Assembly: GCF_001742145.1 (NCBI RefSeq)
Contig: NZ_CP015749.1
Location: forward strand, 2,542,001 to 2,606,000
From: Pectobacterium parmentieri
Lineage (GTDB): Bacteria > Pseudomonadota > Gammaproteobacteria > Enterobacterales > Enterobacteriaceae
Reading direction: 5' to 3'
DNA length: 64,000 bases
The notes below the pieces were generated by a model that saw only the letters and a program-made list of their open reading frames with translations, did not search any database and had not been told where the DNA came from. The position numbers were made by a program, and so were the translations under genes. Shown one piece after another: positions 9,700 to 18,591 of the stretch. Each line of letters opens with the position of its first letter. Within the stretch, counting starts at the first letter, position 1.

Positions 9700-11031
9700 A
9701 TGAGCCAGAAAAACCTGTTCAAACAATCCACAATTGCTGTTGCGGTGGCCCTGTTTTCAGCAAATGTGTCCGCGGCTGGTTTCCAGCTTAATGAATATTC
9801 ATCATCGGGTCTGGGACGCGCGTTTTCTGGTGAAGGTGCCGTAGCCGACAATGCGACCTCTGGCAGCCGTAACCCGGCAACCATGACCATGTTTGACCGC
9901 CCTTCATTCTCCGGTGGCGTCACTTATATCAACCCGGATATTGATGTTCAGGGGAAAAACTCCCAAGTCCCAGGGCAGAACACCAGCGCCAAAAACATCG
10001 CACCACATGCCTGGGTACCTAACCTGCATTTCATCATGCCGCTTAACGAACAGTGGGCGATTGGTGCTTCCGCCACCACTAACTATGGTCTGGCGACTAA
10101 ATTTAATGATAACTATGCAGCAGGTTCTATCGGCGGAGAGACCGACCTGTTGACATCAAACCTGAACCTGAGCGCTGCATATCGCCTGAATCAACATTTC
10201 AGCTTTGGTCTGGGCCTCAATGCGGTCTATGCCGATGCTAAGATTGTTCGTCGCGCTGGTGAACTGGCAAACATTCCTCCCGTCATTAACGGAGTACCGT
10301 CTGGTGGTTTGCAAGGCGTAGTCGCAGGCCCATCTTCAGAACTGGTTCACATGGAAGGTAAAGAGTGGGGCTACGGCTGGAATGCCGGTATCCTGTATGA
10401 AGTGGATGAAAACAATCGCTTCGGCCTGACCTACCGTTCCAAAGTCGACATCGACTTCGATGGTGATTACCGCAGTAATATCCCTGCGGGCCTCCCAGGA
10501 ACACCTGTCGGGACAGGGGGGGCAACAATTCCCGGTAAGCTGACGCTGAACCTGCCGGAAATGTGGGAAGCCTCCGCCTACCACCGAGTAGCACCTAAAT
10601 GGGCGGTGCATTACAGCCTGACCTACACCAGTTGGAGCCATTTCCAGGAACTGAAAGCGACAGGTAGCAATGGTAATACGCTGTTCCAGAAAGAGGAAGG
10701 CTTCCGTGATGCCTACCGTATCGCACTCGGCACCACCTACTATCATGACGATAACTGGACGTTCCGTAGCGGTATCGCATTTGATGACAGCCCTGTTCCG
10801 GCAGATAAACGTTCCATTTCCATCCCCGATCAAGACCGTTTCTGGTTAAGCGCAGGTACGACCTATGCATTTAACAAAGACGCGTCTGTTGATGTTGGCG
10901 TGTCTTATATGCACGGTAAGCAAGTTGATATTAGCGAACCTATCTCTGATAGAGCAGGTTCTCCAAGTTACAACTTCAGCTCCAAAGGTAAAGCCTGGCT
11001 GTACGGCGTGAACTTCAACTATGCGTTCTAA
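9700..11031 (+). CDS. fadL: FadL, long-chain fatty acid outer membrane transporter
   Basis: 443 residues. The signal peptide ends ..[16 protein letters not shown]; the mature N-terminus [26 protein letters not shown] is the FadL hatch-domain start that plugs the barrel. NPATM and the terminal aromatic strand YGVNFNYAF are family features of this 14-strand barrel. It imports long-chain fatty acids across the outer membrane for FadI/FadJ. ATG 9700 is preferred, with AAAGAGG at 9685-9691. A FadR operator lies upstream and a strong terminator downstream, so it is probably a single-gene transcript. Confidence 0.96.
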   Translation: MSQKNLFKQSTIAVAVALFSANVSAAGFQLNEYSSSGLGRAFSGEGAVADNATSGSRNPATMTMFDRPSFSGGVTYINPDIDVQGKNSQVPGQNTSAKNIAPHAWVPNLHFIMPLNEQWAIGASATTNYGLATKFNDNYAAGSIGGETDLLTSNLNLSAAYRLNQHFSFGLGLNAVYADAKIVRRAGELANIPPVINGVPSGGLQGVVAGPSSELVHMEGKEWGYGWNAGILYEVDENNRFGLTYRSKVDIDFDGDYRSNIPAGLPGTPVGTGGATIPGKLTLNLPEMWEASAYHRVAPKWAVHYSLTYTSWSHFQELKATGSNGNTLFQKEEGFRDAYRIALGTTYYHDDNWTFRSGIAFDDSPVPADKRSISIPDQDRFWLSAGTTYAFNKDASVDVGVSYMHGKQVDISEPISDRAGSPSYNFSSKGKAWLYGVNFNYAF

Positions 11032-11070
11032 ATAGAGCACGCGTCCTATTTGTTACCAGTCAACGTGATA

Positions 11071-11101
11071 AAGCAGGTAAGGCAACTTACCTGCTTTTTT
11101 T
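11071..11101 (+). terminator. Rho-independent terminator of fadL
   Basis: Perfect 11-bp stem AAGCAGGTAAG/CTTACCTGCTT with a GCAA tetraloop, followed by a run of T. It lies 40 bases past the fadL stop. Confidence 0.9.
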
Positions 11102-11247
11102 GCTCATCACAAAGCGCTTATCTCTTGCTTTCTTACACGGGGATCCGCGATCACAACATGAAGCAAAGCGAGATTCAAAAGAGCATAAGGGCGATACACC
11201 TTGTGATTGGATGTAAGCCCTTTATTCAGAATAACTATCATGCCGGA

Positions 11248-12000
11248 TTAGTCATTCAACAGGCGCCCGCCATCTACGACGATCTCACTACCGATTGTCC
11301 ATCGGGACTCATCTGAAGCCAGGTACAACACAGCCTTGGCAATCTCCTCCGCCGTGCCGAAACGGCCTGAAGGGATGCTCTTGACGATCTCCTCATTGAC
11401 TTGTTTACGATAGCTTTCGGGAATGCCGAGTTTGTCATACAGCGGGGTATCTATAGGACCAGGACTAACCGCATTGATGCGAATACCACGTTCCATCAGT
11501 TCGCTAGACAGCGTCTTTGACAGGCTAAGGAAAGCCGCTTTGGTCGCAGAATAAACGGAGGCGCGACTCGATCCTACATGCGAACTAATCGACGTGTTGA
11601 GCACGATTGAAGCGGGATTGGCAAACACAGGCAATAGCGACTGGATCAGAAAATAGGGCCCCTTGACGTTAATATCGAAGGAGCGATCAAACATTTCCTC
11701 CGTCCATTCTTCCAGCGGTTGCCAAACAGAAACACCAGCGTTGAGAAAGACAACGTCAACCTTTCCGTAATGTGCCTCCACGGCTTGAGCCAGTTCATTC
11801 TGCGCACTCACGCTGGCCGAGTCGGCACGCAGCACCAGCACTTCGCTGCCAAGCTCGGATTTTGCCGCAGCAATAGAATCGGGGTTGACCCCGGTGACGA
11901 TGACGCGAGCCCCCTCAGCGAGAAACTGCTTTGCGGTTTCCAACCCAATTCCGGAGGTGCCGCCGGTGATAAGGGTACGTTTATTGTGTAATCGAGACAT
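11248..12000 (-). CDS. SDR family oxidoreductase
   Basis: 250 residues, classical short-chain dehydrogenase. The nucleotide motif TGGTSGIG is at residues 12-19, NAG lies in VFLNAGVSV, the catalytic Ser is in LNTSISSHVGSS, and the YxxxK pair is in YSATKAAF. The end VVDGGRLLND is typical of the family. It should reduce or oxidise a small carbonyl or alcohol with NAD(P)H; the substrate cannot be told. It is divergent from a LysR regulator 142 bp away, an arrangement that usually means the regulator controls it. Confidence 0.88.
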   Translation of the reverse strand: MSRLHNKRTLITGGTSGIGLETAKQFLAEGARVIVTGVNPDSIAAAKSELGSEVLVLRADSASVSAQNELAQAVEAHYGKVDVVFLNAGVSVWQPLEEWTEEMFDRSFDINVKGPYFLIQSLLPVFANPASIVLNTSISSHVGSSRASVYSATKAAFLSLSKTLSSELMERGIRINAVSPGPIDTPLYDKLGIPESYRKQVNEEIVKSIPSGRFGTAEEIAKAVLYLASDESRWTIGSEIVVDGGRLLND

Positions 12001-12142
12001 TAAGAACTCCTGATCATAATAGCCGGATGCAGCAATTTGCTGCTTGGGACAGCGCTAATCATATTTGTATGCATAAATAATGATAAGATTCTTATTTCGC
12101 ATATAATTTATTCCATTTTTGCATGAATAAAGGAGCCTTCAC
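12001..12142. promoter_or_regulatory. Divergent SDR/LysR promoter region with candidate LysR operator
   Basis: The gap contains ATAAGA-T-TCTTAT (12083-12095), a perfect interrupted palindrome of the T-N11-A kind bound by LysR-type regulators. It lies about midway between the two divergent starts, in AT-rich DNA. The operator role is inferred from shape and position. Confidence 0.55.
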
Positions 12143-13045
12143 GTGGATCGTTTTCTGCTCATGACCTGTTTTAAACGAACTGTCGAAACGGGTAGTTTCT
12201 CTGCGGCAGCACGTGACCTGAATATGGGGCAACCCAACGTAAGCCGATACGTTGCCGCCTTAGAAGAGCATCTGGGAGTAAGACTACTTCAGCGCACAAC
12301 ACGCCAACTTGTGCTGACGCCCGAAGGTGAGCGGTACTACGCAGATGTAAGCCGAATTCTCGATGCAGTTGCAGAATCAGAGTCATCCTTGAGCGATGAG
12401 ACGGAACCCACGGGACTTCTGCGAGTGGCCTGCCCAACGGCAATGGCCCATAGCTTCCTGGTACCACAAATCCCCGCTTTTCTGGCACGCTACCCCGGCT
12501 TGTCGCTGGATTTGCAACTTAGCGATCGTTTCGTCGATCTAGTGGAAGAAGGTGCCGAATTGGCGATCCGAATAGGCCATCCCACCGACAGCGCACTCCG
12601 CGCACGCCGGATTGGTCTTTTCACTCGCGTGTATGTCGCCTCTACAGACTATCTAAGCCGTCGCGGTATACCGCAAACACCGGAAGATCTGCGCGATCAT
12701 GACTGTATTCTGTATTCGCTGTTAAACACGGGTAATACCTGGCATTTTCGAGATACCGAAATCAACGTTTCGGGGCGATTCCGAGTCAACTCACCACAGG
12801 CCATACAGGAAGCCGTCATAGCCGGCCTTGGGATCGCGAATGGGCCAGCATGGTTATACGAGGATGGATTGAAGAGCGGCAGGCTGTGTCAGGTGCTTTG
12901 TGACTATGAAGCGCCGCCAGTGCCAATTCAATTTCTCTATGTTGCCAATCGGCTGCTACCGAAGCGAGCAATGGTATTCATGGACTTCATTGCAGAAGCG
13001 TTTTCCAGAATTCCTGGACTCAACACCGGCCATCATTACCGCTAG
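12143..13045 (+). CDS. LysR family transcriptional regulator
   Basis: 300 residues with a GTG start preceded by AAAGGAG (12129-12135). The N-terminal helix-turn-helix is clear: FKRTVETGSFSAAARDLNMGQPNVSRYVAALEE then LGVRLLQRTTRQLVLTPEG. Residues 90-295 form the co-inducer domain. It resembles the CrgA/YafC-type subgroup that regulates a divergent SDR or quinone reductase. The likely target is the SDR gene at 11248-12000, through the palindrome between them. The inducer is unknown. Confidence 0.9.
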   Translation: MDRFLLMTCFKRTVETGSFSAAARDLNMGQPNVSRYVAALEEHLGVRLLQRTTRQLVLTPEGERYYADVSRILDAVAESESSLSDETEPTGLLRVACPTAMAHSFLVPQIPAFLARYPGLSLDLQLSDRFVDLVEEGAELAIRIGHPTDSALRARRIGLFTRVYVASTDYLSRRGIPQTPEDLRDHDCILYSLLNTGNTWHFRDTEINVSGRFRVNSPQAIQEAVIAGLGIANGPAWLYEDGLKSGRLCQVLCDYEAPPVPIQFLYVANRLLPKRAMVFMDFIAEAFSRIPGLNTGHHYR

Positions 13046-13175
13046 CGCGCATTGCTCTCGATTGCAGTGACTTGCTTAACCCAATCGATATTGGTACTCA
13101 ATTGCAAATGTAGTATTCCACTTTAGCAAAGTGCAGCCCCCCTTTTCTCACCCGATTTACCGAGTCAGAGAGACG

Positions 13176-13198
13176 AAAAAGGCCGCTTTCGCGGCCTT
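13176..13198 (-). terminator. Rho-independent terminator of mqo
   Basis: On the minus strand AAGGCCGC-GAAA-GCGGCCTT, a perfect 8-bp GC-rich stem with a tetraloop, followed by TTT. It lies 26 bases past the mqo stop. Confidence 0.88.
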
Positions 13199-13223
13199 AC
13201 GTCGTGACTCCCAGCTAACCCAA

Positions 13224-14807
13224 TTACTCAGGCTTAACCTCAATATAATCCAGATCCAGCGTACTGCTGGTGTAGCGGCGGATTTTATTGGTCATTTCAA
13301 TATTACCATCCAGCTTCTGACCATAAGACGGAACAATCTCTTTCAGCTTGCTCTGCCATTCCGGCGTCGCCACTTTATCTTTAAATACTTTTTCCAACAG
13401 GCTCAGCATAATCGGCGCGGCGGTAGACGCGCCCGGAGAAGCACCCAGCAGTGCGGCAATCGAGCCATCCTGCGAGCTGACGATCTCAGTCCCCAACTTC
13501 AACACGCCGCCTTTATCATCATCTTTTTTGATAACCTGAACACGTTGGCCAGCGATTGCTAATCGCCAGTCTTCTTTCTTCGCGTTCGGGAAGTATTCCT
13601 GTAATGAAGCGAAGCGGTCATCATCATCCATCATGACCTGACCGACCAGATATTTCACCAGATCGAAGTTATCCAGACCGACATGCGTCATCGGCATCAC
13701 GTTGGAGAAGGTCACTGAACCTATCAGATCCCACAGCGAACCGTTTTTCAGGAACTTACTGGAGAAGGTGGCAAATGGCCCGAACAGCAGGACTGGCTTG
13801 CCGTCAAAAATACGCGTATCCAGATGAGGAACCGACATCGGTGGCGCGCCTACCGAGGCTTTACCGTACACTTTTGCCATGTGGCGTTTCACGATTTCCG
13901 GGTTTTCTGTCACCAGGAATTCGCCACCGACCGGGAAACCACCGTATAGATCGGCCTCAGGAATACCGGATTTCTGCAATAGTTGTAATGCCGCCCCACC
14001 TGCACCGATAAAGACGAATTTCGCCTTAATTACACTCTCTTTCTCGCCGTTCTTCAGATCGACGTAAGTCACGCTCCAGGTGTTGTCTGCATTGCGCTTG
14101 ATATCGCGCACTTCTGAATTCAGGTGCAACGCAAAGTTGGACTTGGTTTTCATCGCGCCAACCAACTGACGTGTGATTTCGCCGTAGTTCACGTCAGTAC
14201 CGATAGGCATACGGGTTGCTGCAATTTTCTGAGCCGGATCGCGACCTTCCATCACCAATGGAACCCACTCTTTGATCGTATTGGGATCGTCAGAGAACGC
14301 CATGCCTCGGTACAACGTGCTGTGCTGCATCGCATCATAGCGGTGTTTCAGGAAGGCGGTATTTTCATCGCCCCAGACAAAACTGATATGCGGCACACTG
14401 TTAATGAAAGAGTGCGGATTATTCAGCACGCCGTTTTTCACCTGATAGGACCAAAACTGGCGCGAGATTTCAAATGCTTCAGTGATTTCCAGCGCTTTGC
14501 TGATATTGATTGGGCCGTCGGGATTATCCGGCGTGTAGTTGAGCTCCATGAAGGCCGAGTGACCCGTACCGGCATTATTCCAGCCGTTAGAGCTCTCTTC
14601 CGCCACGTTATCCATACGCTCAACCATATCAATAGACCAATCTGGCTGTAGCTCCTGTAGATACACACCCAGCGTAGAGCTCATAATGCCCCCGCCGATC
14701 AGTACCACATCCGTTGTCTTCTCTGTCGTTTTAGCATCTTCAGCCATCGCCAGTGGGGTGCTAACCACCACGCTCAGGCAAAAGAACATAGCAAGTAGTT
14801 TTTTCAT
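13224..14807 (-). CDS. mqo: Mqo, malate:quinone oxidoreductase
   Basis: 527 residues, strongly matching E. coli Mqo along its length. The FAD-binding Rossmann motif is [16 protein letters not shown] near residue 35. Other family blocks are [56 protein letters not shown] and [15 protein letters not shown]. It oxidises malate to oxaloacetate and passes electrons to quinones at the inner membrane. The start MKKLLAMFF gives a hydrophobic N-terminus resembling an uncleaved or cleaved signal (..PLAMAED), as in E. coli. It is a single-gene unit with its own terminator. Confidence 0.96.
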   Translation of the reverse strand: MKKLLAMFFCLSVVVSTPLAMAEDAKTTEKTTDVVLIGGGIMSSTLGVYLQELQPDWSIDMVERMDNVAEESSNGWNNAGTGHSAFMELNYTPDNPDGPINISKALEITEAFEISRQFWSYQVKNGVLNNPHSFINSVPHISFVWGDENTAFLKHRYDAMQHSTLYRGMAFSDDPNTIKEWVPLVMEGRDPAQKIAATRMPIGTDVNYGEITRQLVGAMKTKSNFALHLNSEVRDIKRNADNTWSVTYVDLKNGEKESVIKAKFVFIGAGGAALQLLQKSGIPEADLYGGFPVGGEFLVTENPEIVKRHMAKVYGKASVGAPPMSVPHLDTRIFDGKPVLLFGPFATFSSKFLKNGSLWDLIGSVTFSNVMPMTHVGLDNFDLVKYLVGQVMMDDDDRFASLQEYFPNAKKEDWRLAIAGQRVQVIKKDDDKGGVLKLGTEIVSSQDGSIAALLGASPGASTAAPIMLSLLEKVFKDKVATPEWQSKLKEIVPSYGQKLDGNIEMTNKIRRYTSSTLDLDYIEVKPE

Positions 14808-15122
14808 GCTTATATCTCTATTTTTATAAGTGCAGGTAAATAGAATTTCAGGCATTCATTAACATGCGGGCGCACGACTATGAGTAAAAAGCATAGTTGT
14901 TATGACCTTTTTGTTAATCACTTTGCTAACAAAAAAATCAGCACGCTGACACATTTCAGCCACGATGAGCATCCGTAGCGGTTAATGACGTTACATTATT
15001 GTTATCTGACAGGAGGAAATAAATTTTAGTAAGTAAATAAATGCACAACAAAGTAATAACTTTTAAGAAACAAACCACAGAATCAGTAGGGGAAAAACAC
15101 GTTTAGCCGTATTTTATAAAAG
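14808..15122. other. Intergenic region upstream of mqo
   Basis: About 315 bp without a gene, AT-rich. It holds two inverted repeats: ACTATG..CATAGT around 14878-14897, and a 9-bp pair TTTTTGTTA (14908-14916) / TAACAAAAA (14927-14935) about 100 bp upstream of the mqo start. The latter could be an operator. No coding region is visible. Confidence 0.4.
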
Positions 15123-15150
15123 AAAAAGGCACCCACAGACAGGTGCCTTT
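15123..15150 (-). terminator. Rho-independent terminator of mlaA
   Basis: On the minus strand AAAGGCACC..GGTGCCTTT, a perfect 9-bp stem with an 8-base loop and a T-run, 35 bases past the mlaA stop. Confidence 0.88.
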
Positions 15151-15185
15151 GAAATGAGCGAGGCTATATAGCACCACTTGTAGCG

Positions 15186-15947
15186 CTACTTCGCTGAATC
15201 GATCTCGTCGAGCGAGTCTTCAATCGCGGCGGCATTTGGGTTCTGCTGAGGGGTGATTTGCCCATCACTGGCAAGGAAATCATGCCGTTGGAAGTAGGCT
15301 TCACGCATCATCAGGTACGGATCGGAAGAATTACGCAGCAAACCATCGGAATCCAACAGTTGCGCTCGCGTTTCTAGTCCCTCGATAGCCCACTTGCCCG
15401 CAGACATCCAAAACGTCAGATAGCTCAGCATCGGATACAGCGTATCCACGACATCACCGCCATCTTCACGCAGGGTAGCACTGCCGTAGCCCGGCACGAC
15501 CAGATAAGGTCCATAGCCCATGCCATAGTTACCCAATGTGCTACCAAAGCGGCGAGACTCTTCTTTTGCCAGTTTAGGATTAGCCATCGATGCGACATCA
15601 ATCAGACCGCCCATCCCAAGCAAGCTGTTCAGGAAAAAGCGGTTAAAGTGAATCATCGCTTTATACGGTTTACCTTCAACGAAGTAGTTTACCATCGTCG
15701 CAGGCTCTTCCAGGTTGCTGAAGAAATTCCCCAGCCCGTTACGCGCAGGCGTCGGCACATAATCGCGCCAGGCAACAGCGACCGGACGAACCAGATAAGG
15801 ATCCAGAACGTCGTAATTGAAGTTGAACATGGTACGGTTAAAGCCTTCAAGCGGATCTGAACGTCCTTCTTGAGCGCGATCCCCGGAACTGGCGCAGCCG
15901 ATCAGTAACACGCTGGCAAACACCACCCCACTCAGGCGGTAATTCAT
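15186..15947 (-). CDS. mlaA: MlaA (VacJ), phospholipid-trafficking outer membrane lipoprotein
   Basis: 253 residues. The lipobox LIGC is at residues 15-18, so the mature protein begins CASSGDRAQ. The family block DPLEGFNRTMFNFNYDVLDPYLVRPVAVAWRDYVP follows. MlaA removes misplaced phospholipids from the outer leaflet of the outer membrane and hands them to the Mla pathway. Length (E. coli 251) and context near fadL and argW match E. coli. It has its own terminator and reads away from the yfdC relic. Confidence 0.96.
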   Translation of the reverse strand: MNYRLSGVVFASVLLIGCASSGDRAQEGRSDPLEGFNRTMFNFNYDVLDPYLVRPVAVAWRDYVPTPARNGLGNFFSNLEEPATMVNYFVEGKPYKAMIHFNRFFLNSLLGMGGLIDVASMANPKLAKEESRRFGSTLGNYGMGYGPYLVVPGYGSATLREDGGDVVDTLYPMLSYLTFWMSAGKWAIEGLETRAQLLDSDGLLRNSSDPYLMMREAYFQRHDFLASDGQITPQQNPNAAAIEDSLDEIDSAK

Positions 15948-16477
15948 ATCTGTTCTCCCTGATTTATAGTGTGCTATACCTGTAATACTTCAAGCCGCAT
16001 GTGCGTTGGCTGCGTTCATTCACCCGAATCACTTACCAGAGTAAGCTCATTGGGATTCCCTCTCTTGCCGCCTTCCTGCAACTCGAATTATTGGAGGTAT
16101 ATACCCGCGACCGAAAATGGGTATTCCCACGATCGGCCCTAACCTATCAGGTTGGACCGATAAGGACGGGATATCGGCCAACAGTGTAACATTTTATTGA
16201 TCTATCGCTACGCTGGCTTACGTATTACTGCCTTTTCAGAGGGTTGCCATTTTTTTTATCAGGACAACATACGCTATCGTGACAACGCGCTCCCCTACGT
16301 GGACGACAACACGATAGTTCGTTGTTCCGCTCAAAGCATAGCACTGCCAACCTAAATCAGTGAGACATAACGCGGCATCCCGCGTTGTAAAAAAGACTAC
16401 GCTTACCCTCAGGGTTACCGCTACTCACGTCAGTACCGCTAGCCAAGTATCAACGGGTTCAGCACTGGGGGATTACT
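15948..16477. other. Gene-free gap between mlaA and the yfdC relic
   Basis: 530 bp with no gene. It contains the MITE-like repeat (15975-16101) and an imperfect inverted repeat ATCGGCCCTAACCT..AGGTTGGACCGAT (16132-16161). It also has a spaced inverted pair CTATCGTG (16274-16281)/CACGATAG (16310-16317) and a TTACCC-TCA-GGGTTA motif at 16403-16417. Confidence 0.5.
15975..16101. repeat. MITE-like intergenic repeat, copy 1
   Basis: 127 bp ending in imperfect 20-bp inverted repeats: TATACCTGTAATACTTCAAG at the left, and at the right the reverse complement of TATACCTCCAATAATTCGAG. The interior has ACCCGAATCACTTACCAGAG and GTAAGCTCATTGGGATTC. A diverged copy of the interior occurs inverted at 62339-62407 and a 25-bp piece at 39435-39459. 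It contains no gene. Confidence 0.7.
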
Positions 16478-16564
16478 ATGAATACATCCTCAGAATCCAA
16501 ACATACCCGGCAAGAGAGAAAGAAGGACGTAGAGGTAGAAAACGAGGAAAAAGAACCGTCATAA
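16478..16564 (+). pseudogene. yfdC: 5' relic of yfdC
   Basis: A 28-codon frame starting after GGGGGAT ends at TAA. Its peptide contains DVEVENEEKEPS, close to DEIEVESEEKE in the N-terminus of E. coli YfdC (a formate/nitrite-channel-like membrane protein of about 300 residues). In E. coli yfdC lies between mlaA and argW in this same orientation. Only the acidic N-terminus remains; the membrane part is absent before argW. The similarity is short, so the call rests on synteny plus this match. Confidence 0.5.
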
Positions 16565-16629
16565 AACGCTAATTGCCGACACTTTGAGCAAACGAACCGT
16601 TAAGTGCTTATTCTCAGAGCAAAAATGCG

Positions 16630-16635
16630 TATAAT
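16630..16635 (+). promoter_or_regulatory. -10 box of argW
   Basis: A perfect TATAAT 13 bases before the tRNA 5' end. I see no good -35 hexamer at 16-18 bp spacing. Confidence 0.5.
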
Positions 16636-16648
16636 AGCCAAGCTTTAT

Positions 16649-16723
16649 GTCCCCGTAGTTAAACGGATATAACAAGCCCCTCCTAAGGGCTAGTTACTGG
16701 TTCGATTCCAGTCGGGGACACCA
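16649..16723 (+). tRNA. argW: tRNA-Arg (CCU)
   Basis: 75 nt with acceptor stem GTCCCCG/CGGGGAC, discriminator A and encoded CCA. The D-arm region is GTAGTTAAACGGATATAAC. The anticodon loop CTCCTAA gives anticodon CCU, reading AGG. The T-loop is TTCGATT. Sequence and synteny match E. coli argW, a known prophage attachment site. The 3' end is duplicated at 34684-34713, and the tRNA is left intact by the insertion. Confidence 0.97.
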
Positions 16724-16736
16724 TTCACACTTCTCA
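16707..16736 (+). repeat. attL: 30-bp direct repeat within the argW 3' end
   Basis: The repeat starts TCCAGTCGGGGACACCA and ends TTCTCA. Its first 17 bases are the 3' end of argW including CCA. It is identical to 34684-34713 over 30 bp, and the flanks differ on both sides. Confidence 0.93.
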
Positions 16737-16837
16737 CAACGTCTACTCAAGTCAATAAAACCCAGTCATACCAAGCCCTAACGCTAAATGTCATTATCTC
16801 AACGTCTACTACAATCTATTGCAATCAACACATTTTA

Positions 16838-16887
16838 GGGGGTACATTTGGGGGTATTCCGTGTTCGGTCTAAAAGAGATACCCCCA
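16838..16887. promoter_or_regulatory. Candidate integrase arm sites, left end
   Basis: GGGGGTA at 16838 and TGGGGGTAT at 16849-16857 lie in direct repeat with 12-bp spacing. An inverted copy, ATACCCCC, lies at 16880-16887 directly before the integrase start. The same 12-bp-spaced pair recurs at the right end (34604-34624). Two copies of AACGTCTACT also lie nearby, at about 16739 and 16800. The arm-site role is inferred. Confidence 0.6.
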
Positions 16888-16888
16888 G

Positions 16889-18103
16889 ATGAAGTTAAAC
16901 GCTCGTCAAGTCGATACAGCCAAACCCAAAGATAAGCCCTATAAGCTGGCTGACGGTGGCGGTTTATATCTGCTGGTCAATACCAACGGTTCGCGATATT
17001 GGCGGCTAAAGTATCGGATTGCAGGTAAAGAAAAGTTGTTGGCGGTGGGGGTATACCCAGATGTCTCTTTGGCTGATGCCAGATCAGCGCGAGATAAAGC
17101 AAAAAAAACGCTGGCCGCTGGTGGTGATCCATCTGAAAACAAAAAAGATGAAAAAGAGTCACTCAAGACACAGATAAAGAACACGTTTAAAGAGATCGCT
17201 TTGGAATGGATCGCCAGTAAAGAAAAAAAATGGTCTGCTGGATATGCCAGTGAAAACGTCGTGTTACTAACTAATAATGTTTTTCCCAAACTGGGAGATC
17301 GCCCGATAGCGGAGATTAAACCGCTGGAGCTATTGGAAATCCTCAAACGGATAGAAAACCGTGGCGCAACTGAGCAAGCCAGAAAGGTGCGCATGCGGTG
17401 TTCTGAAGTTTTCCGCTATGCGATCGTTACTGGACGGGCGAGTTATAACCCAGCCCCTGACCTAATCAGTGCGATGCAAGGGCACGAGTCAAAGCATCAC
17501 CCCTTCTTGATAACAAAAGAACTGCCTGCTTTCTTCACCGCGTTATCTGAGTATTCAGGTAGTGCGCTGGTGGTACTCTCTGCCCACCTTCTCATTCTTA
17601 CTGGCCTGCGTAATGGCGAACTGCGCGGTGCCTTATGGCAAGAAATTGATACCGAAAACGCTCTATGGGAGATCCCCACCGAACGCATGAAGATGCGCCG
17701 CCCTCACCTTGTGCCATTGTCCAGCCAGGCACTGAGCCTCATAGAGCAAATCAGGGAAATAACGGGTAACTACCCTCTGATGTTCCCTGGCAGAAATGAT
17801 TCTCGTAAAACCATGAGCGAAGCCAGTATCAACCAGGTGTTTAAGCGAATTGGATATACCGGCAAAGTCACCAGTCACGGCTTTCGCCACACCATGAGTA
17901 CCATTCTGCACGAACAGGGTTACAACACTGCATGGATTGAAACCCAGCTCGCCCATGTCGATAAAAACTCTATCCGTGGCACCTATAACCACGCTCAGTA
18001 TCTGGATGGACGCAGGGAAATGCTTCAGTGGTATGCCGACTATATGGAAGCATTGGAGAACGGCGGTAATGTGGTTCATGGCTCGTTTGGGAAACGTGCA
18101 TAA
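16889..18103 (+). CDS. P4-type tyrosine recombinase integrase
   Basis: 404 residues. The N-terminal DUF4102-type arm-binding domain begins MKLNARQVDTAKPKDKPYKLADGGG. The core-binding domain spans about 95-195 and the catalytic domain about 205-385. Catalytic residues are visible: Arg in LTGLRNGELRG, Lys in ERMKMRRPHLVPL, HxxR in SHGFRHTMST, and His/Tyr in LAHVDKNSIRGTYNHAQYL. It should recombine the 30-bp repeat in argW. It lies 165 bp from the tRNA, reading inward. An inverted arm-type site abuts its start, so integrase may repress its own promoter. Confidence 0.96.
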   Translation: MKLNARQVDTAKPKDKPYKLADGGGLYLLVNTNGSRYWRLKYRIAGKEKLLAVGVYPDVSLADARSARDKAKKTLAAGGDPSENKKDEKESLKTQIKNTFKEIALEWIASKEKKWSAGYASENVVLLTNNVFPKLGDRPIAEIKPLELLEILKRIENRGATEQARKVRMRCSEVFRYAIVTGRASYNPAPDLISAMQGHESKHHPFLITKELPAFFTALSEYSGSALVVLSAHLLILTGLRNGELRGALWQEIDTENALWEIPTERMKMRRPHLVPLSSQALSLIEQIREITGNYPLMFPGRNDSRKTMSEASINQVFKRIGYTGKVTSHGFRHTMSTILHEQGYNTAWIETQLAHVDKNSIRGTYNHAQYLDGRREMLQWYADYMEALENGGNVVHGSFGKRA

Positions 18104-18162
18104 CTGGATGGATAGACAGTTATAAAATACCTTAGTAGACTACTGTAGACGAATAAAGAATA

Positions 18163-18218
18163 GGCTATGTCTAGGTTGATCACCGAAAACCCGCACACCT
18201 CTGTGGGCTGGCATAGCC
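18163..18218. other. Structured intergenic segment after int
   Basis: GGCTATG (18163-18169) pairs with CATAGCC (18212-18218). Inside it CCCGCACA pairs imperfectly with TGTGGG around a short loop. No T-run follows, so it is not an obvious terminator. It may be a structured RNA or a DNA site in the int-18248 gap. Confidence 0.35.
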
Positions 18219-18247
18219 GCCGAAATTAGAGGGCGTGAGGTGGCGTT

Positions 18248-18577
18248 ATGCTAGACATCGCTGAAGTACTTAAAGCGCGAGAAAGTGAGTTTGTTAGTTT
18301 GAGAGAGTTAGTTACACGTATTCGTTTGCAACAGCCACATGTCAGTGAATCCCAAATTGCAGATTTTCTTTATATAGAAAATTCTAATGGTGATCTTCCT
18401 GAATGGGTTCAACAAGGTATAGCGGGTACTATTGAGCCTACATACACTGATAATGATTATGATGGGGATCCTTCTTTAATATCGCTTCTCAAGGCCATTC
18501 GCGAGGAAGGATATATGCCAGAAGTTACGCCACCACCTGAACCGCCAATGGATTTCGACGACGATATTCCATTTTAA
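18248..18577 (+). CDS. Small protein ending in an SSB C-terminal tip (SSB-Ct mimic)
   Basis: 109 residues, not recognised as a whole. Residues 1-60 look helical (SLRELVTRIRLQQP, SESQIADFLYI), possibly winged-helix-like. The last residues, PPEPPMDFDDDIPF, include MDFDDDIPF, identical to the terminal nine residues of E. coli SSB. That tail is the docking site for PriA, RecO, RecQ, exonuclease I, HolC and others. There is no OB fold, so this is not SSB. The tail implies contact with host replication or repair proteins. It lies just upstream of a gene with a coiled coil, in the element's early region. The function is inference; the tail identity is seen directly. Confidence 0.75.
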   Translation: MLDIAEVLKARESEFVSLRELVTRIRLQQPHVSESQIADFLYIENSNGDLPEWVQQGIAGTIEPTYTDNDYDGDPSLISLLKAIREEGYMPEVTPPPEPPMDFDDDIPF

Positions 18578-18591
18578 CGGAGATAAAAATA

